A stretch of 64,000 nt of DNA from Luteolibacter sp. SL250 (GCF_026625605.1 NZ_CP113054.1:1612001-1676000); one strand, 5' to 3'. Shown: positions 1-8,257, counted from the first letter of the stretch. The notes: generated from the sequence alone by a model not told the origin. Numbers and translations are program-made.

Positions 1-155
1 AGATCGACACGAAGCTTGATGACGCCCAGCGCGCGGGAGCGAAGAAGTTCCTCGCGGAGATGACCTCCGGCCAGGCATCCGCGCCCGCCACTCCGGCGGC
101 CCCTGCGGAATCCACAAAACCGGCGGCACCCGTAAAGCCAGCCACCAAGAAGTGA
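1..155 (+). CDS. C-terminal fragment of an unidentified protein (5' end outside window)
   Basis: An open frame runs in from the left edge (first full codon at base 3) to a TGA at 153-155. The visible 50 residues begin with a hydrophilic helical stretch (LDDAQRAGAKKFLAEM) and end in a low-complexity Ala/Pro/Lys tail (PATPAAPAESTKPAAPVKPATKK). Such tails are common at the ends of exported or ribosome-associated proteins, but nothing here identifies a family. It is called coding because the frame stays open up to a clean stop just ahead of the next gene. The function is unknown. Confidence 0.55.
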   Translation, partial: IDTKLDDAQRAGAKKFLAEMTSGQASAPATPAAPAESTKPAAPVKPATKK

Positions 156-209
156 CCGGGGCCGTTTGACTCCATGGCATGGCGGGATGAAACTCGAGGT
201 AATCCCGCC

Positions 210-1151
210 ATGTCCGCCCCAGCCCAGTTCCCCGATGAGCAGTCCGCCGACGGCGAGTTCGAACGCCAGGAGGACGAGTTCCGCGACGTGGTGAAGCAGG
301 ATGGGGATGCCCGCTTCGAGGTCGCTGCGGGCCGCTATCATCTCTATGTCTCGCTTGCCTGCCCTTGGGCAAGCCGTGCCGTCATCGTCCGCAAGCTGCT
401 GGGGCTGGAAAAGGCCGTGGGCCTCACGGTCCTCGATCCCATCCGTGACGAGCGCGGCTGGGCCTTCCGTGATGGCGACGGCTTCACCACGGACCCCGTC
501 AACGGCTTCTCCTTCCTCGCGGAGGCCTATTTCGCGAGCGATCCGGATTTCAAGGGGCGCGTGACCGTTCCCGTGTTGTGGGACAGGCAGCTCAGGCGGA
601 TCGTCAACAACTCGGAGGACGACATCTGCCGGATGTTCAACGATGCCTTCCGTCCGCTGGGTGGTGGAGCAGTGGACCTGTTTCCGGAAGACATCGCCGC
701 GGAGCAGCAGGAACTGTCCGACCACATCTATGATACGGTCAACAACGGCGTCTACCGTGCCGGATTCGCCTCATCCCAGAAGGCATACGAGCGGGCGTGC
801 CGGAAGCTTTTCGCCGCGCTGGATGGGCTGGAAGAACGCCTCTCATCGCGCAGGTATCTCTTCGGCGACCGCATCGTGGAGACGGACTGGCGGTTGTTCT
901 GCACCCTCGTCCGCTTCGACGCCGTCTATCACGGGCATTTCAAATGCAACGTCCGTCGGATCACGGACTATCCCAACCTGCAGGGCTACCTGCTGGATCT
1001 CTACCAGCAACCCGGCATCGCGGACACGGTGAACATGGACCACATCAAGCGGCACTACTACTTCACCCACTGCGACATCAACCCCACCCGCATCGTCCCC
1101 ATCGGGCCGGAGCTGGATTTCACCCGTCCGCACGGGCGGGATGGGTTCTGA
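210..1151 (+). CDS. Glutathionyl-hydroquinone reductase (Xi-class glutathione S-transferase, YqjG/ECM4 family)
   Basis: The predicted 313-residue cytoplasmic enzyme should reduce glutathionyl-hydroquinones to free hydroquinones using glutathione. The N-terminal thioredoxin-fold half carries the family signature CPWA, with the candidate catalytic Cys at about residue 51 in LACPWASR. It is followed by the conserved LDPIRDERGWAF segment. The C-terminal half is the helical GST domain (FGDRIVETDWRLFCTLVRFD, then a YPNLQGYLLDLYQ segment). Length and motif order match the family. The frame is open from an ATG at 174, but the ATG at 210 fits the family N-terminus better, so it was chosen. The gene appears monocistronic. 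The family call is secure; the physiological substrate is not known. Confidence 0.9.
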   Translation: MSAPAQFPDEQSADGEFERQEDEFRDVVKQDGDARFEVAAGRYHLYVSLACPWASRAVIVRKLLGLEKAVGLTVLDPIRDERGWAFRDGDGFTTDPVNGFSFLAEAYFASDPDFKGRVTVPVLWDRQLRRIVNNSEDDICRMFNDAFRPLGGGAVDLFPEDIAAEQQELSDHIYDTVNNGVYRAGFASSQKAYERACRKLFAALDGLEERLSSRRYLFGDRIVETDWRLFCTLVRFDAVYHGHFKCNVRRITDYPNLQGYLLDLYQQPGIADTVNMDHIKRHYYFTHCDINPTRIVPIGPELDFTRPHGRDGF

Positions 1152-1257
1152 TCCTGCACCGGGGAGCGGGTTGGCGTTGGCGACCTGAAGGGCATCGAAC
1201 CTGCTGGCCGGTGAAATTTCTTGGCGGTGCGTCCACGTAGGGTAGCTTCCACCACCC

Positions 1258-2391
1258 ATGAGAAGCCTGCCGAAAACCCTCGTCTGCCTCCTGCTTGTCC
1301 TCGCCGGTCCCCTGATGGCCAAGGAGGAACCGAAGGCCCAAGTCAAGCTGCTGACCATCGGCAACAGCTTCGCCAATGACGCGACCGCCTATCTGCCCGC
1401 TATGGCGAAAGCCGCTGGCAAGGACCTGCTGCTTTTCCGCGCCAACCTCGGTGGCTGCACCTTCGAGCGCCACGCCCGCCACATGAAGGCGTTCGAACTG
1501 GATCCGGCGGATCCGCAGGGCAGCCCCTACCGTGGAAGCGTCATCCATTCCCTGGCTGACGATGTCTCCGCCCCGAAGATCGCTTCCGGGGGCAACGAGG
1601 TGGATCCGAAATCCAAGGAAGTGCCGAAGAACTTTTCCCTGCGCCAGGCACTGGAACTGGAGAAGTGGGACTACGTCACGATCCAGCAGGTGAGCAACAC
1701 CAGCTTCCAGTTCGAGACCTTCGAGCCTTATGCCGGCGAGCTGATCGCCTACATCCGGAAATACGCGCCCACGGCGGAGATCGTCATCCACCAGACCTGG
1801 GCCTACCGTGAGGACTGCCCGCTCTACAAGGATGGCTTCGACCAGCAGAAGATGTTCGACGGGCTGGTGGCCGCCTACGGCCAGCTTGCGGAAAAGTATT
1901 CCCTGCGGACGGTCCCGGTCGGCACCGCCATGCAGGAAGCGCGGAAACTGCCCCGCTGGTCGTTCAAGTATCCTGACCCGGCATTCAACTACAAGGAACC
2001 GCTGCCCGGCACCTCTCCCGTCCAGCCCGGCAGCCTGAATGTGGGATGGACCGTGAAGAAGACCATGGTCGCGGTCGAAGAACCCGCGCCAGTCGGTGAA
2101 CCTGCCCCTGCCGGACAACCTGCTCCGGCGGCAGAGCCTGCCACGGGCGGCACCACCATCGTGAAGGCCGAGCCGAAGAAGGTGGAGAAGCTGGTGGCAT
2201 CCCTCGACTTCAAGCACTGCAACGCGGAAGGCCGCTATCTGGGTGCGTCCGTTTTCTACGGCTTCCTCTTCGGCGGCAAGGTCGCGGAGAACACCTTCGT
2301 CCCGCCCGTCGTGAAGCCGGAAGATGCGGCGGTGCTGCGCGGCATCGCGGATCAGGTGTTGGTCAACGTGCCTGCGCCTGCTCTGAAGTGA
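1258..2391 (+). CDS. Exported DUF4886 (SGNH-hydrolase-like) protein
   Basis: This 377-residue protein starts with a Sec signal peptide (about residues 1-21, ending LMAKEE). After it comes an SGNH-type block I, LLTIGNSFANDA, whose Ser is the candidate nucleophile. Later conserved blocks are YVTIQQVSN and IVIHQTWAYRED. This pattern fits DUF4886, a family of predicted secreted esterases or carbohydrate-active hydrolases. A Pro/Ala repeat (EPAPVGEPAPAGQPAPAAEPA, about residues 278-298) interrupts the domain before the C-terminal block GRYLGASVFYGFLFGG and looks like a linker insertion. No neighbouring gene reveals the substrate. The family is well supported; the activity is inferred only. Confidence 0.8.
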   Translation: MRSLPKTLVCLLLVLAGPLMAKEEPKAQVKLLTIGNSFANDATAYLPAMAKAAGKDLLLFRANLGGCTFERHARHMKAFELDPADPQGSPYRGSVIHSLADDVSAPKIASGGNEVDPKSKEVPKNFSLRQALELEKWDYVTIQQVSNTSFQFETFEPYAGELIAYIRKYAPTAEIVIHQTWAYREDCPLYKDGFDQQKMFDGLVAAYGQLAEKYSLRTVPVGTAMQEARKLPRWSFKYPDPAFNYKEPLPGTSPVQPGSLNVGWTVKKTMVAVEEPAPVGEPAPAGQPAPAAEPATGGTTIVKAEPKKVEKLVASLDFKHCNAEGRYLGASVFYGFLFGGKVAENTFVPPVVKPEDAAVLRGIADQVLVNVPAPALK

Positions 2392-2394
2392 AAT

Positions 2395-2431
2395 TTCACC
2401 GCCAAGGCGCGAAGGGCGCCAAGGAAGAGAA
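2395..2431 (+). repeat. Intergenic repeat, family C copy 1 (AAGGCGCGAAG type)
   Basis: Directly after the DUF4886 stop codon, the sequence TTCACCGCCAAGGCGCGAAG continues with GGCGCCAAGG. A related element lies in the opposite orientation at about 6337-6372. The 11-base core AAGGCGCGAAG is shared exactly by both. Short GC-rich repeats of this kind are scattered between genes in many Verrucomicrobia genomes. No coding sequence is present here. Confidence 0.45.
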
Positions 2432-2503
2432 GAAATGAATGCCTTGAAGGATCCGCTGGATTCAGCTTTCAGCTTTCTTCTCTTTCCTGAAAACTTCTCC
2501 TCC

Positions 2504-3373
2504 TTACCTCACCACCTCGGTGCCGATGCCGCCGTCGGTGAAGATCTCGAGCAGCAGGGAGTGCGGCTGGCGGCCATCCACGAAGTGGACCTTGCGCACG
2601 CCCGCGTTGAGGGCGTCCACCGCGCTGCGGATCTTCGGGATCATGCCGCCGGAGATGGTTCCATCCGCGATCAGGCCGTCGGCCTCCTTGCGGGTCACGG
2701 ACTTGATCAGGGAGGTGGGATCCTTCGGGTCGGCCAGCAGTCCGGGGACGTCGGAGAGATAAACCAGTTTCGCGACGCGCAGTTCCTTCGCCAGCGCGGC
2801 GGCGGCGAGATCCGCGTTGATGTTGAGGGGGCGTCCGGTGCCCAGCTCCGCGGCCAGAGGTGAGATCACGGGAACGATGCCCGCGTCATGCGCGGCGTCC
2901 ATGTTGGCGAGCTGGCAGCCGATGACTTCGCCCACCCGGCCCAGATCGACGGAGTTCCCCTCCGCATCCTTGCCTCGGAGTTTTTCGCCGAGGAAGACGT
3001 TGTTTCCCGCGATGCCGACCGCCTTGCCGCCGAAGTCGCGCATCATGCGGACGAGGCCTGGGTTGATCTCCTCGGAAAGCACGCGGGCGACGATGTCGAT
3101 CGCTTCGTCCGTCGTGACGCGGAAGCCGCCGACGAATTTCGCCTCCAGCCCGGCCTTCTCCATCGCGGCGGAGATCGCCTTTCCGCCGCCGTGGACGACG
3201 ATGGGGTTGATGCCGGCCACTTCGAGGAAGACGATGTCCCGCATCACGTTCTTCACCAGTTCCGGGTCCTCCATCGCGGAGCCTCCCATCTTGATGAGGA
3301 AGGTCTTGCCGCGGAAGGCCTGGAGGTAGGGAAGCGCCTCGATGAGGGCGTCTGCTTTGTCGATGGGGTTCAT
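2504..3373 (-). CDS. argB: Acetylglutamate kinase
   Basis: ArgB phosphorylates N-acetyl-L-glutamate with ATP, the second step of arginine biosynthesis, in the cytoplasm. The 289-residue protein shows the amino-acid-kinase fold landmarks: FLIKMGG (Lys about 28), IVVHGGGK (about 58-65), FVGGFRVT, the substrate segment LNINADLAAAALA, and YLSDVPGLL. The frame is open much further upstream, but the start was set at MNPIDKAD. That ATG lies 5 bases after the stop of the upstream membrane-protein gene and matches the normal ArgB N-terminus. The N-terminal helix ahead of the kinase core resembles that of arginine-sensitive enzymes, so feedback inhibition by arginine is possible. No other arg genes are nearby. 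Confidence 0.95.
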   Translation of the reverse strand: MNPIDKADALIEALPYLQAFRGKTFLIKMGGSAMEDPELVKNVMRDIVFLEVAGINPIVVHGGGKAISAAMEKAGLEAKFVGGFRVTTDEAIDIVARVLSEEINPGLVRMMRDFGGKAVGIAGNNVFLGEKLRGKDAEGNSVDLGRVGEVIGCQLANMDAAHDAGIVPVISPLAAELGTGRPLNINADLAAAALAKELRVAKLVYLSDVPGLLADPKDPTSLIKSVTRKEADGLIADGTISGGMIPKIRSAVDALNAGVRKVHFVDGRQPHSLLLEIFTDGGIGTEVVR

Positions 3374-3378
3374 GATGG

Positions 3379-4905
3379 CTAGGATGATGGAGGATTTTTC
3401 TTTCTGCCGGCGGACTTCTTCGCGGCGGCTTTTTTGGCGGGGGTTTTCTTCGCCACCACCTTCTTCGTGGCGGCTTTTTTGGCGGTGGTCTTTTTGACGG
3501 TGGCCTTCCTGGCCGCCACTTTTTTCGCTGCGGCTTCTTTGGCGGGTGGGGTGGTCGGTTCCGCCACGGCCGCGGCGGCGGGAGCCACCACTTCCGCAGG
3601 TGCGGTGTCTGCCGGTAATGAGGGGGCGGGTTGCTCCTCCGGAGCCTTCTCCGTGTCCCGGAAGAACAGATGACTGACAAAGAACGCACCACCCACGGCT
3701 GCGAGAACGGCGAGGGTCGGCGGCCACACGGAGGTGGTGAGGAAGGCGGTGAGATGGATGGCAAGCGCGGCTGCGGCCACCACGGCATAGATGACTCCGC
3801 GGCCGAACCTGCGGCGGCGGAATGGCATCGCCAGCAGCACCGCGGCGATTCCCAGGATGGTCAGCTCCCGCCAATCCTCGGACCGCGTCAGGATTTGCTC
3901 CCGGGACATCCCGGCACCGGAAGAAATGTCGGCCAACAACGGGCCCACCCGTGCGGAAAATGCCCTCGTCGGAGCCTCCGCGTTGGACTGGTCATCGCGT
4001 AGCATCACCAGCCCCGGTCCCGCGAGCGGAGTCCCTTCCTGCATGTCCCCCAGCAGTTCTGCCCGGAGCATCCGGGAGTCGGTGGCCTTTCCGGGTGCCG
4101 TGGAAATCCGGCCCGTCGCATCGATGGGAATATAGGGACCCTTGGCACCGAGTTTGATGAAGTTCCCCAGCTCGATCTCCACTCCATCAAAGGGAAGGCC
4201 CCGCTCCACCAGAACCGAGACGAGCGGGAAGGAAAGGACGAAGCGGTCATCCCAGCGGGCCAGCATCGGTGATCCGCCCGGGTCGTGCTCCAGCAGGGTG
4301 AAGCCGGAATACGCGTTGTCACCGCCGAGGATGACCCCTGGAAGCGGCAGCCGGTTGACGGTGGGGACTTTCGTGATGTCTCCACGCACCTGGGAGGGGG
4401 CGATGGATGCGCGGCGGAAAGTGGGGGAGATCGGAGTGCCGGTCGCACCGCGGGACAACGGGCTGGCGGTCGTCACCGCAGGGAAGGATTCAAGCGCACT
4501 GTCGAGCGCGCTGATCGCGATCACCTCCGGTTCCTCCCACGCGAGCAGGGCGGAGATGGCGGGCCTTTCCGCTCCCAGCCGCCGCATGTTCCTCAGCACC
4601 ACCGCGAGGTCCACGGGAGACGGTGGGGAGCTCTGGAAGATGCCCTCTTTGTCATCCCCCAATGATACGACGGCAGGCCCGTGCTTCGGGTCCGCTTTCT
4701 GGTAAGGGGCCAGCACCCGCAGCGACCACGGGGAATCCTGCGTGCCCGCCCCGGCGATGATGAACGGGGGATTCGCCGTGGTGGACGCCATCACCTTCAC
4801 CAGGAAACGGTCCACCGGACCGGATGGAAGGAACTCCAGCGCATACCAAGCGGCCGCCGCGGAGGCGATCAGCACGCTGAGGAAGCGGAGGCACGGTTTG
4901 GCCAC
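3379..4905 (-). CDS. Membrane protein with CHASE2-like extracytoplasmic region and histone-H1-like Lys/Ala tail
   Basis: The protein has 508 residues. It has an N-terminal membrane segment (about 7-25), a roughly 320-residue region that resembles CHASE2-type extracellular sensory domains (e.g. AVVSLGDDKEG, followed by a repeated ISALDSALE-type helix), and two or three more hydrophobic segments at about 345-415. It then ends in a low-complexity tail (about 430-508). The tail has an acidic/Pro part and then repeats such as AAKKVAARKATVKKTTAKK, like the C-terminal domain of histone H1 or bacterial H1-like proteins. With four membrane passes the tail would be cytoplasmic and could touch DNA or RNA. 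It lies just upstream of argB on the same strand (5-base gap). The function is unknown and the CHASE2 resemblance is tentative. Confidence 0.7.
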   Translation of the reverse strand: MAKPCLRFLSVLIASAAAAWYALEFLPSGPVDRFLVKVMASTTANPPFIIAGAGTQDSPWSLRVLAPYQKADPKHGPAVVSLGDDKEGIFQSSPPSPVDLAVVLRNMRRLGAERPAISALLAWEEPEVIAISALDSALESFPAVTTASPLSRGATGTPISPTFRRASIAPSQVRGDITKVPTVNRLPLPGVILGGDNAYSGFTLLEHDPGGSPMLARWDDRFVLSFPLVSVLVERGLPFDGVEIELGNFIKLGAKGPYIPIDATGRISTAPGKATDSRMLRAELLGDMQEGTPLAGPGLVMLRDDQSNAEAPTRAFSARVGPLLADISSGAGMSREQILTRSEDWRELTILGIAAVLLAMPFRRRRFGRGVIYAVVAAAALAIHLTAFLTTSVWPPTLAVLAAVGGAFFVSHLFFRDTEKAPEEQPAPSLPADTAPAEVVAPAAAAVAEPTTPPAKEAAAKKVAARKATVKKTTAKKAATKKVVAKKTPAKKAAAKKSAGRKKNPPSS

Positions 4906-4912
4906 GGAGGGA

Positions 4913-5863
4913 TCAGGGGATGGCCGCCAGGTAAGGGGCGAGCGGTTTTTCGAGGTCGGTGCCCGCGGTCACTTCGCGGAGGAGCTTCGCCGCCGTGGCG
5001 ATGTGCGGGCGATACCATTCATCGCCACGGTTTTTCAGGATGTTGCCGTAGGCACCCAGGGCCTGCATCAGCCGCTGGGCGGCGCATTGGTGGAACAGCG
5101 TGGTTTCCGGACGCTCGTCCGCGATATCCTCCCACAGTTCCAGAAGTTGCTCCCGCTCATCGGCGGAGTGGTCCAGATAGGGGTCGAAAATGAGGGATGC
5201 GAGGTCATACTCCTGGCGGCCGCGGCGCAGTCCCTGGAAGTCGATGAGATACACCGCCCCCTCCTTGATCAGGAGATTCTGCGACTGGAAATCACGGTGG
5301 ACCAGATGGCGCGCCCCCGTACCCAGCTTCTCGGCCAGCGCGGCGAAGGCAGGGTGCCCCTTCAGCGGGGTGGCGTCCATGCCGAGGAAGTCCTCCACCA
5401 GATGCTCGATGAAATAGTTCTGCTCCCACCGGTAGAGCGCGGCGTCGAACGGTGGCATCAGCTCGAACTCCTTCGGCGGCTTCGCGTAGAACAGCTTGTC
5501 CACCTGTTCCAGAGCGGAGCGGTAGAACGGCGGGCGTTCGGAAAACGGGCGGTCCTTGAGCGAAAGCAGGTCCACGTCCCCCAGGTCCTCCACCAGCGCC
5601 ACCCGGCGTTTCAGGTTCTCATGCAGGATCTCCGGCACCCGCAGCCGGGCTTTTTTCAGGAAATGCGCCACTGGCACGAACTGCTTGTTGTCCGCCCGCT
5701 CGTCCGTCCAGTGGATGCCGATGAACGGTTCATGCACCGGTGACTTGATACGGACGATGGTCCGGCCGGACGCGCCGCGCTTGATCGGCTCCAATGTCAC
5801 GGGGATGGTCGGGTCCACCTCGAGGAACTGTCGGGCGGTGGAGAGGATCGCGTCGGTCGGCAT
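4913..5863 (-). CDS. APH-fold phosphotransferase, AmgK-like
   Basis: The 316-residue cytoplasmic protein belongs to the aminoglycoside phosphotransferase/choline kinase fold. The catalytic loop is LVHRDFQSQNLLI (Brenner motif) and the metal-binding loop is LIDFQGLRRGRQEYDLASLI. The pair most resembles AmgK, the anomeric sugar kinase for N-acetylmuramate and N-acetylglucosamine in peptidoglycan recycling. A role in antibiotic resistance is therefore less likely than sugar phosphorylation. The frame extends to 5977, but MPTDAILSTARQF at 5863 gives the normal family N-terminus. The stop codon lies 7 bases before the start of the downstream membrane-protein gene, so the two are probably cotranscribed. 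No MurU-type nucleotidyltransferase is adjacent, so AmgK function is only suggested. Confidence 0.8.
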   Translation of the reverse strand: MPTDAILSTARQFLEVDPTIPVTLEPIKRGASGRTIVRIKSPVHEPFIGIHWTDERADNKQFVPVAHFLKKARLRVPEILHENLKRRVALVEDLGDVDLLSLKDRPFSERPPFYRSALEQVDKLFYAKPPKEFELMPPFDAALYRWEQNYFIEHLVEDFLGMDATPLKGHPAFAALAEKLGTGARHLVHRDFQSQNLLIKEGAVYLIDFQGLRRGRQEYDLASLIFDPYLDHSADEREQLLELWEDIADERPETTLFHQCAAQRLMQALGAYGNILKNRGDEWYRPHIATAAKLLREVTAGTDLEKPLAPYLAAIP

Positions 5864-5922
5864 GGGCGGGGGGAGTCTAGGCCGGAAAAAGCCCGCCGTG
5901 ACAAGGGAAATGCGGACCCCGC

Positions 5923-6177
5923 TCACTCGTCGTGGTGGAACCAGAGCAGCGTCGCCAGGCCCGTGCCGATTCCCCACAGCAGGATGCGGTTGTAGAAAAA
6001 ATACGGATAAACCATCATCGCGAGGCCGATCACGATCGGTTTCCAGCGCTCGAGCGCCCGCCCGTACCGCAGCGCCCCCCAGCCGATGGTGCCGAAAATG
6101 AGGCCCGCGAGGATGTTGTAACCATCGAAGGCACCGCCGCTCCGGAAGAGCGAATCGAACTGGAAGGGATCATTCAT
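5923..6177 (-). CDS. Small inner-membrane protein of unknown function
   Basis: The 84-residue protein has three hydrophobic stretches: ILAGLIFGTIGWGAL (about 22-36), IVIGLAMMVYPYFF (about 48-61) and LLWGIGTGLATLLWF (about 67-81). A short charged loop (RYGRALERWKP) lies between the first two. It ends in HHDE. It resembles widespread small proteins that are often loosely labelled 'amino acid transport protein', without real functional evidence. It lies upstream of the APH-like kinase on the same strand. Its regular hydrophobic pattern and clean start and stop make it a credible gene. Confidence 0.65.
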   Translation of the reverse strand: MNDPFQFDSLFRSGGAFDGYNILAGLIFGTIGWGALRYGRALERWKPIVIGLAMMVYPYFFYNRILLWGIGTGLATLLWFHHDE

Positions 6178-6463
6178 GGCGGGCAGGGAAAGCCACGTGG
6201 CGATGTGAGGAAGATACCATCACAGGGCCGCCAGCACACTCACTTGTTCGCGTAAGTAAGGAGGATGGACACTCTTGTCCATCGACGGCATTGGCAAGTC
6301 ACCCAAACACTGCCGCAAAGCAGCGCAGAGATTGATTTCTTCCCTTCGCGATCTTCGCGCCTTTGCTGTCAATCCTTTCCGATTCCGGATCGAATCTCAG
6401 CTCGATGGCGAATGGCATGTGGCGGGAAAGGGTTATGAAAGCGGAGCGGACGCCCCGTTTGTC
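6178..6463. other. Intergenic region with a repeat and no convincing gene
   Basis: This stretch of about 286 bases separates the start of the small membrane-protein gene from the 3' end of the VOC-protein gene. The short plus-strand frame that crosses it has no recognisable protein character and runs into the antisense of the VOC gene. Its one notable content is the inverse-orientation family C repeat at about 6337-6372. Confidence 0.5.
6337..6372 (-). repeat. Intergenic repeat, family C copy 2 (inverted)
   Basis: On the minus strand this reads GACAGCAAAGGCGCGAAGAT and continues CGCGAAGGGAAG. It shares the core AAGGCGCGAAG and the following GAAGG/CAAGG pattern with the copy at 2395-2431. The function is unknown. 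Confidence 0.4.
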
Positions 6464-6856
6464 TCAATCCATCGTCTGGCCGAAGCCGATGTCGTGCCCA
6501 TCCAGATCCTGGGTGCCGAATTCCCGGCAACCATAGGGCTGGTCACATAGTCCGTAGTCGATCACCGCGCCGCGTGAGACGAACTCGGCGTGGAGGGCAT
6601 CCACATCGGACACCCAGAAATAGATGTTCCAGAGCTTGTCCGCCACCGTCCAGTGGGGGACGACGTGCTTGGGGTCTTCCGCCTGCCGGAGCATCACGTA
6701 CATCCCGTCGCGGTGGAGGATCACGAAGGTAGGCGGTTCACCCCAGAAGCGCTCGTAGTGGAAGCCCATCGTGTCCCGGTAGAAATCCGCCGCCGCCACC
6801 ACGTCCTTCACCAGAAGGACGGGAGCGGATGCGGTAAGGCGTGCCGGGCTGTGCAT
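6464..6856 (-). CDS. VOC-superfamily (glyoxalase/bleomycin-resistance fold) protein
   Basis: The protein has 130 residues and a single glyoxalase/dioxygenase fold built from two beta-alpha-beta-beta-beta repeats. The first repeat is seen in PVLLVKDVVAAADFYRDTMGF and FVILHRDGMYVMLRQAED, the second in YFWVSDVDALHAEFVSRGA and FGTQDLDGHDIGFGQ. The last segment ends in the D-x-D-G-H pattern usual for VOC proteins. These proteins act as small-molecule isomerases or dioxygenases, or bind and sequester antibiotics; the sequence does not tell which. The gene lies 7 bases after the exported pyruvyl-transferase-like gene and may share its transcript. Confidence 0.85.
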   Translation of the reverse strand: MHSPARLTASAPVLLVKDVVAAADFYRDTMGFHYERFWGEPPTFVILHRDGMYVMLRQAEDPKHVVPHWTVADKLWNIYFWVSDVDALHAEFVSRGAVIDYGLCDQPYGCREFGTQDLDGHDIGFGQTMD

Positions 6857-6863
6857 GGGGGTG

Positions 6864-8093
6864 TCAGCCGGAGGGTAGTGATTTCTTCAGCGTGGCAATC
6901 TCCTCTGCCTGCTTAGCGAAGACGAAGTCCCGCGCCTTCGCCGCCTTCGCTTTCGCTGCGGCGGGATCCTTCGCCAAGGAAAGGATGGTAGGGGCGATGA
7001 GTTTGTATTTCTCCGGGTCATCCAGGTCGAAAAGCCACTCGTCGAGGCCGATGTCCCGCCACATGAAGCCTTTCGTCGTCTGCTCGTCGAAACGGCAGAC
7101 GATCGCGGGGATGCCACTGCTGATGCACATGATGGGACTGTGCATCTCATTCCCGAAAAGTCCGGCGGAGCGGTTGTAGACGCTCAGCGCCTCGTCGGTG
7201 AGCCAGTATCTGTCCCGCCAGACGCATTTCTTTTTCACCTCTTCCGGCAGCTTGTCGTAGATCATTTCCTTGCCCAGCGGGATCTGGGTCATGTCCTCGC
7301 AGCAGATGAGCACTTTCATGTCAGTCTGCGTGACGACCTGGATGATGCCCTCCCGGAGCTGGGAGTGGTCGTGGTCCTTCATCTCCTGGTTGCGGGCGTC
7401 CTTCTTCGGGTCGAACGCGCGGCCCTTCTTCACCGTCCAGAACGGGGTCCAGCGGTAGCGCGGGATGCAGCAGAGGAACTTGCCATGCTCCAGGCCGTGT
7501 TCCGTGAGGTAGGCGTCCGCCGCCGCGTCATTGCGCAGGGTCACCACTCCGAAGGCACAGTCCGGGCCGAACTCCGCGATGGGGGTGGTCAGGCCCTGGT
7601 CCTTCGCGGTCTGCATGGAGACGCTGTCACGGAAGTAGACGAACTTCGCGCCATTGAGGATCTCGATGCCCTTTGCGTTGTTCTTGAAAAAGGAGATGCC
7701 GAACACGCCGTAGGGCTTGCCGGTTTCATCGCGCCAGCGGCCGACGTCCGTCTGTGCCACGAATCCGGAACCGGATCCATGGAGGAGGAAATCGCAATCC
7801 TTGAAGGCGGCGTCCACTTCGTCCCGGCCGTTGAGGATGATGGTCTTTGGGAAACGCTTCTGCACCAGTTCCTTCGCACCGTGCTCCAGGTTGCTCGCCC
7901 AGAAGCTGATCTTCACATCCGGCAGGTGCTTTTCCAGCAGTTCCAGCATGCCCATCTGGTGGGCGATGTCGCCGATGTTGATGCTCTGCCAGCCGTTCCG
8001 CAGCAGGATGTGAGGCTGCTTCCCATCGGCGGCCCGGACGGACGAGGTGATGGCGGCGGCAAGGGCGGTTCCGATGAAATGGCGGCGATTCAT
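6864..8093 (-). CDS. Exported polysaccharide pyruvyl transferase-family protein
   Basis: The 409-residue protein starts with MNRRHFIGTALAAAITSSVRA, a Tat-like twin-arginine signal peptide. The rest resembles the polysaccharide pyruvyl transferase fold (PF04230): ILLRNGWQSINIGDIAHQMGMLELL at the N-terminus, a glycine-rich HGSGSGFV loop, then GPDCAFG and a C-terminal GNEMHSPIMCISSGIPAIVCRFDEQT block, where the N-E-x-H-S-P-I-M pattern corresponds to the nucleotide-sugar-like site of GT-B folds. Known members add pyruvate ketals to surface polysaccharides from PEP, usually in the cytoplasm, so an exported form is unusual. It may act on cell-surface material or be a non-catalytic relative. It is followed closely by the VOC gene. 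Confidence 0.8.
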   Translation of the reverse strand: MNRRHFIGTALAAAITSSVRAADGKQPHILLRNGWQSINIGDIAHQMGMLELLEKHLPDVKISFWASNLEHGAKELVQKRFPKTIILNGRDEVDAAFKDCDFLLHGSGSGFVAQTDVGRWRDETGKPYGVFGISFFKNNAKGIEILNGAKFVYFRDSVSMQTAKDQGLTTPIAEFGPDCAFGVVTLRNDAAADAYLTEHGLEHGKFLCCIPRYRWTPFWTVKKGRAFDPKKDARNQEMKDHDHSQLREGIIQVVTQTDMKVLICCEDMTQIPLGKEMIYDKLPEEVKKKCVWRDRYWLTDEALSVYNRSAGLFGNEMHSPIMCISSGIPAIVCRFDEQTTKGFMWRDIGLDEWLFDLDDPEKYKLIAPTILSLAKDPAAAKAKAAKARDFVFAKQAEEIATLKKSLPSG

Positions 8094-8257
8094 GAGTTTG
8101 CGAAACTAGGGGAGCAATGGGTGGTGATGGCAAGGTTATAAACTGAACGTCTCCGGACGCGCGCAGTGTGAATACCGGGTTCTCCGTGATTTATGATGAC
8201 TTTCGCTCACCCGGGCAATAATAGGTTGGAACCGGCGTTGGAGCATGCCGGTGAACC

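Noticed and set aside
3400-3560. A separate histone-like gene in the Lys/Ala repeat
   Set aside because: The repeat is in frame with, and is the C-terminus of, the membrane protein ending at 3379; no separate start was needed.
3374-3874. In-frame upstream extension of ArgB by 167 codons
   Set aside because: This part is the Lys/Ala-repeat tail of the upstream membrane protein read in another frame; ArgB proteins begin at the MNPIDKAD position.
6275-6550. A 91-codon plus-strand frame
   Set aside because: It crosses the intergenic repeat and runs into the antisense of the VOC gene; no motif.
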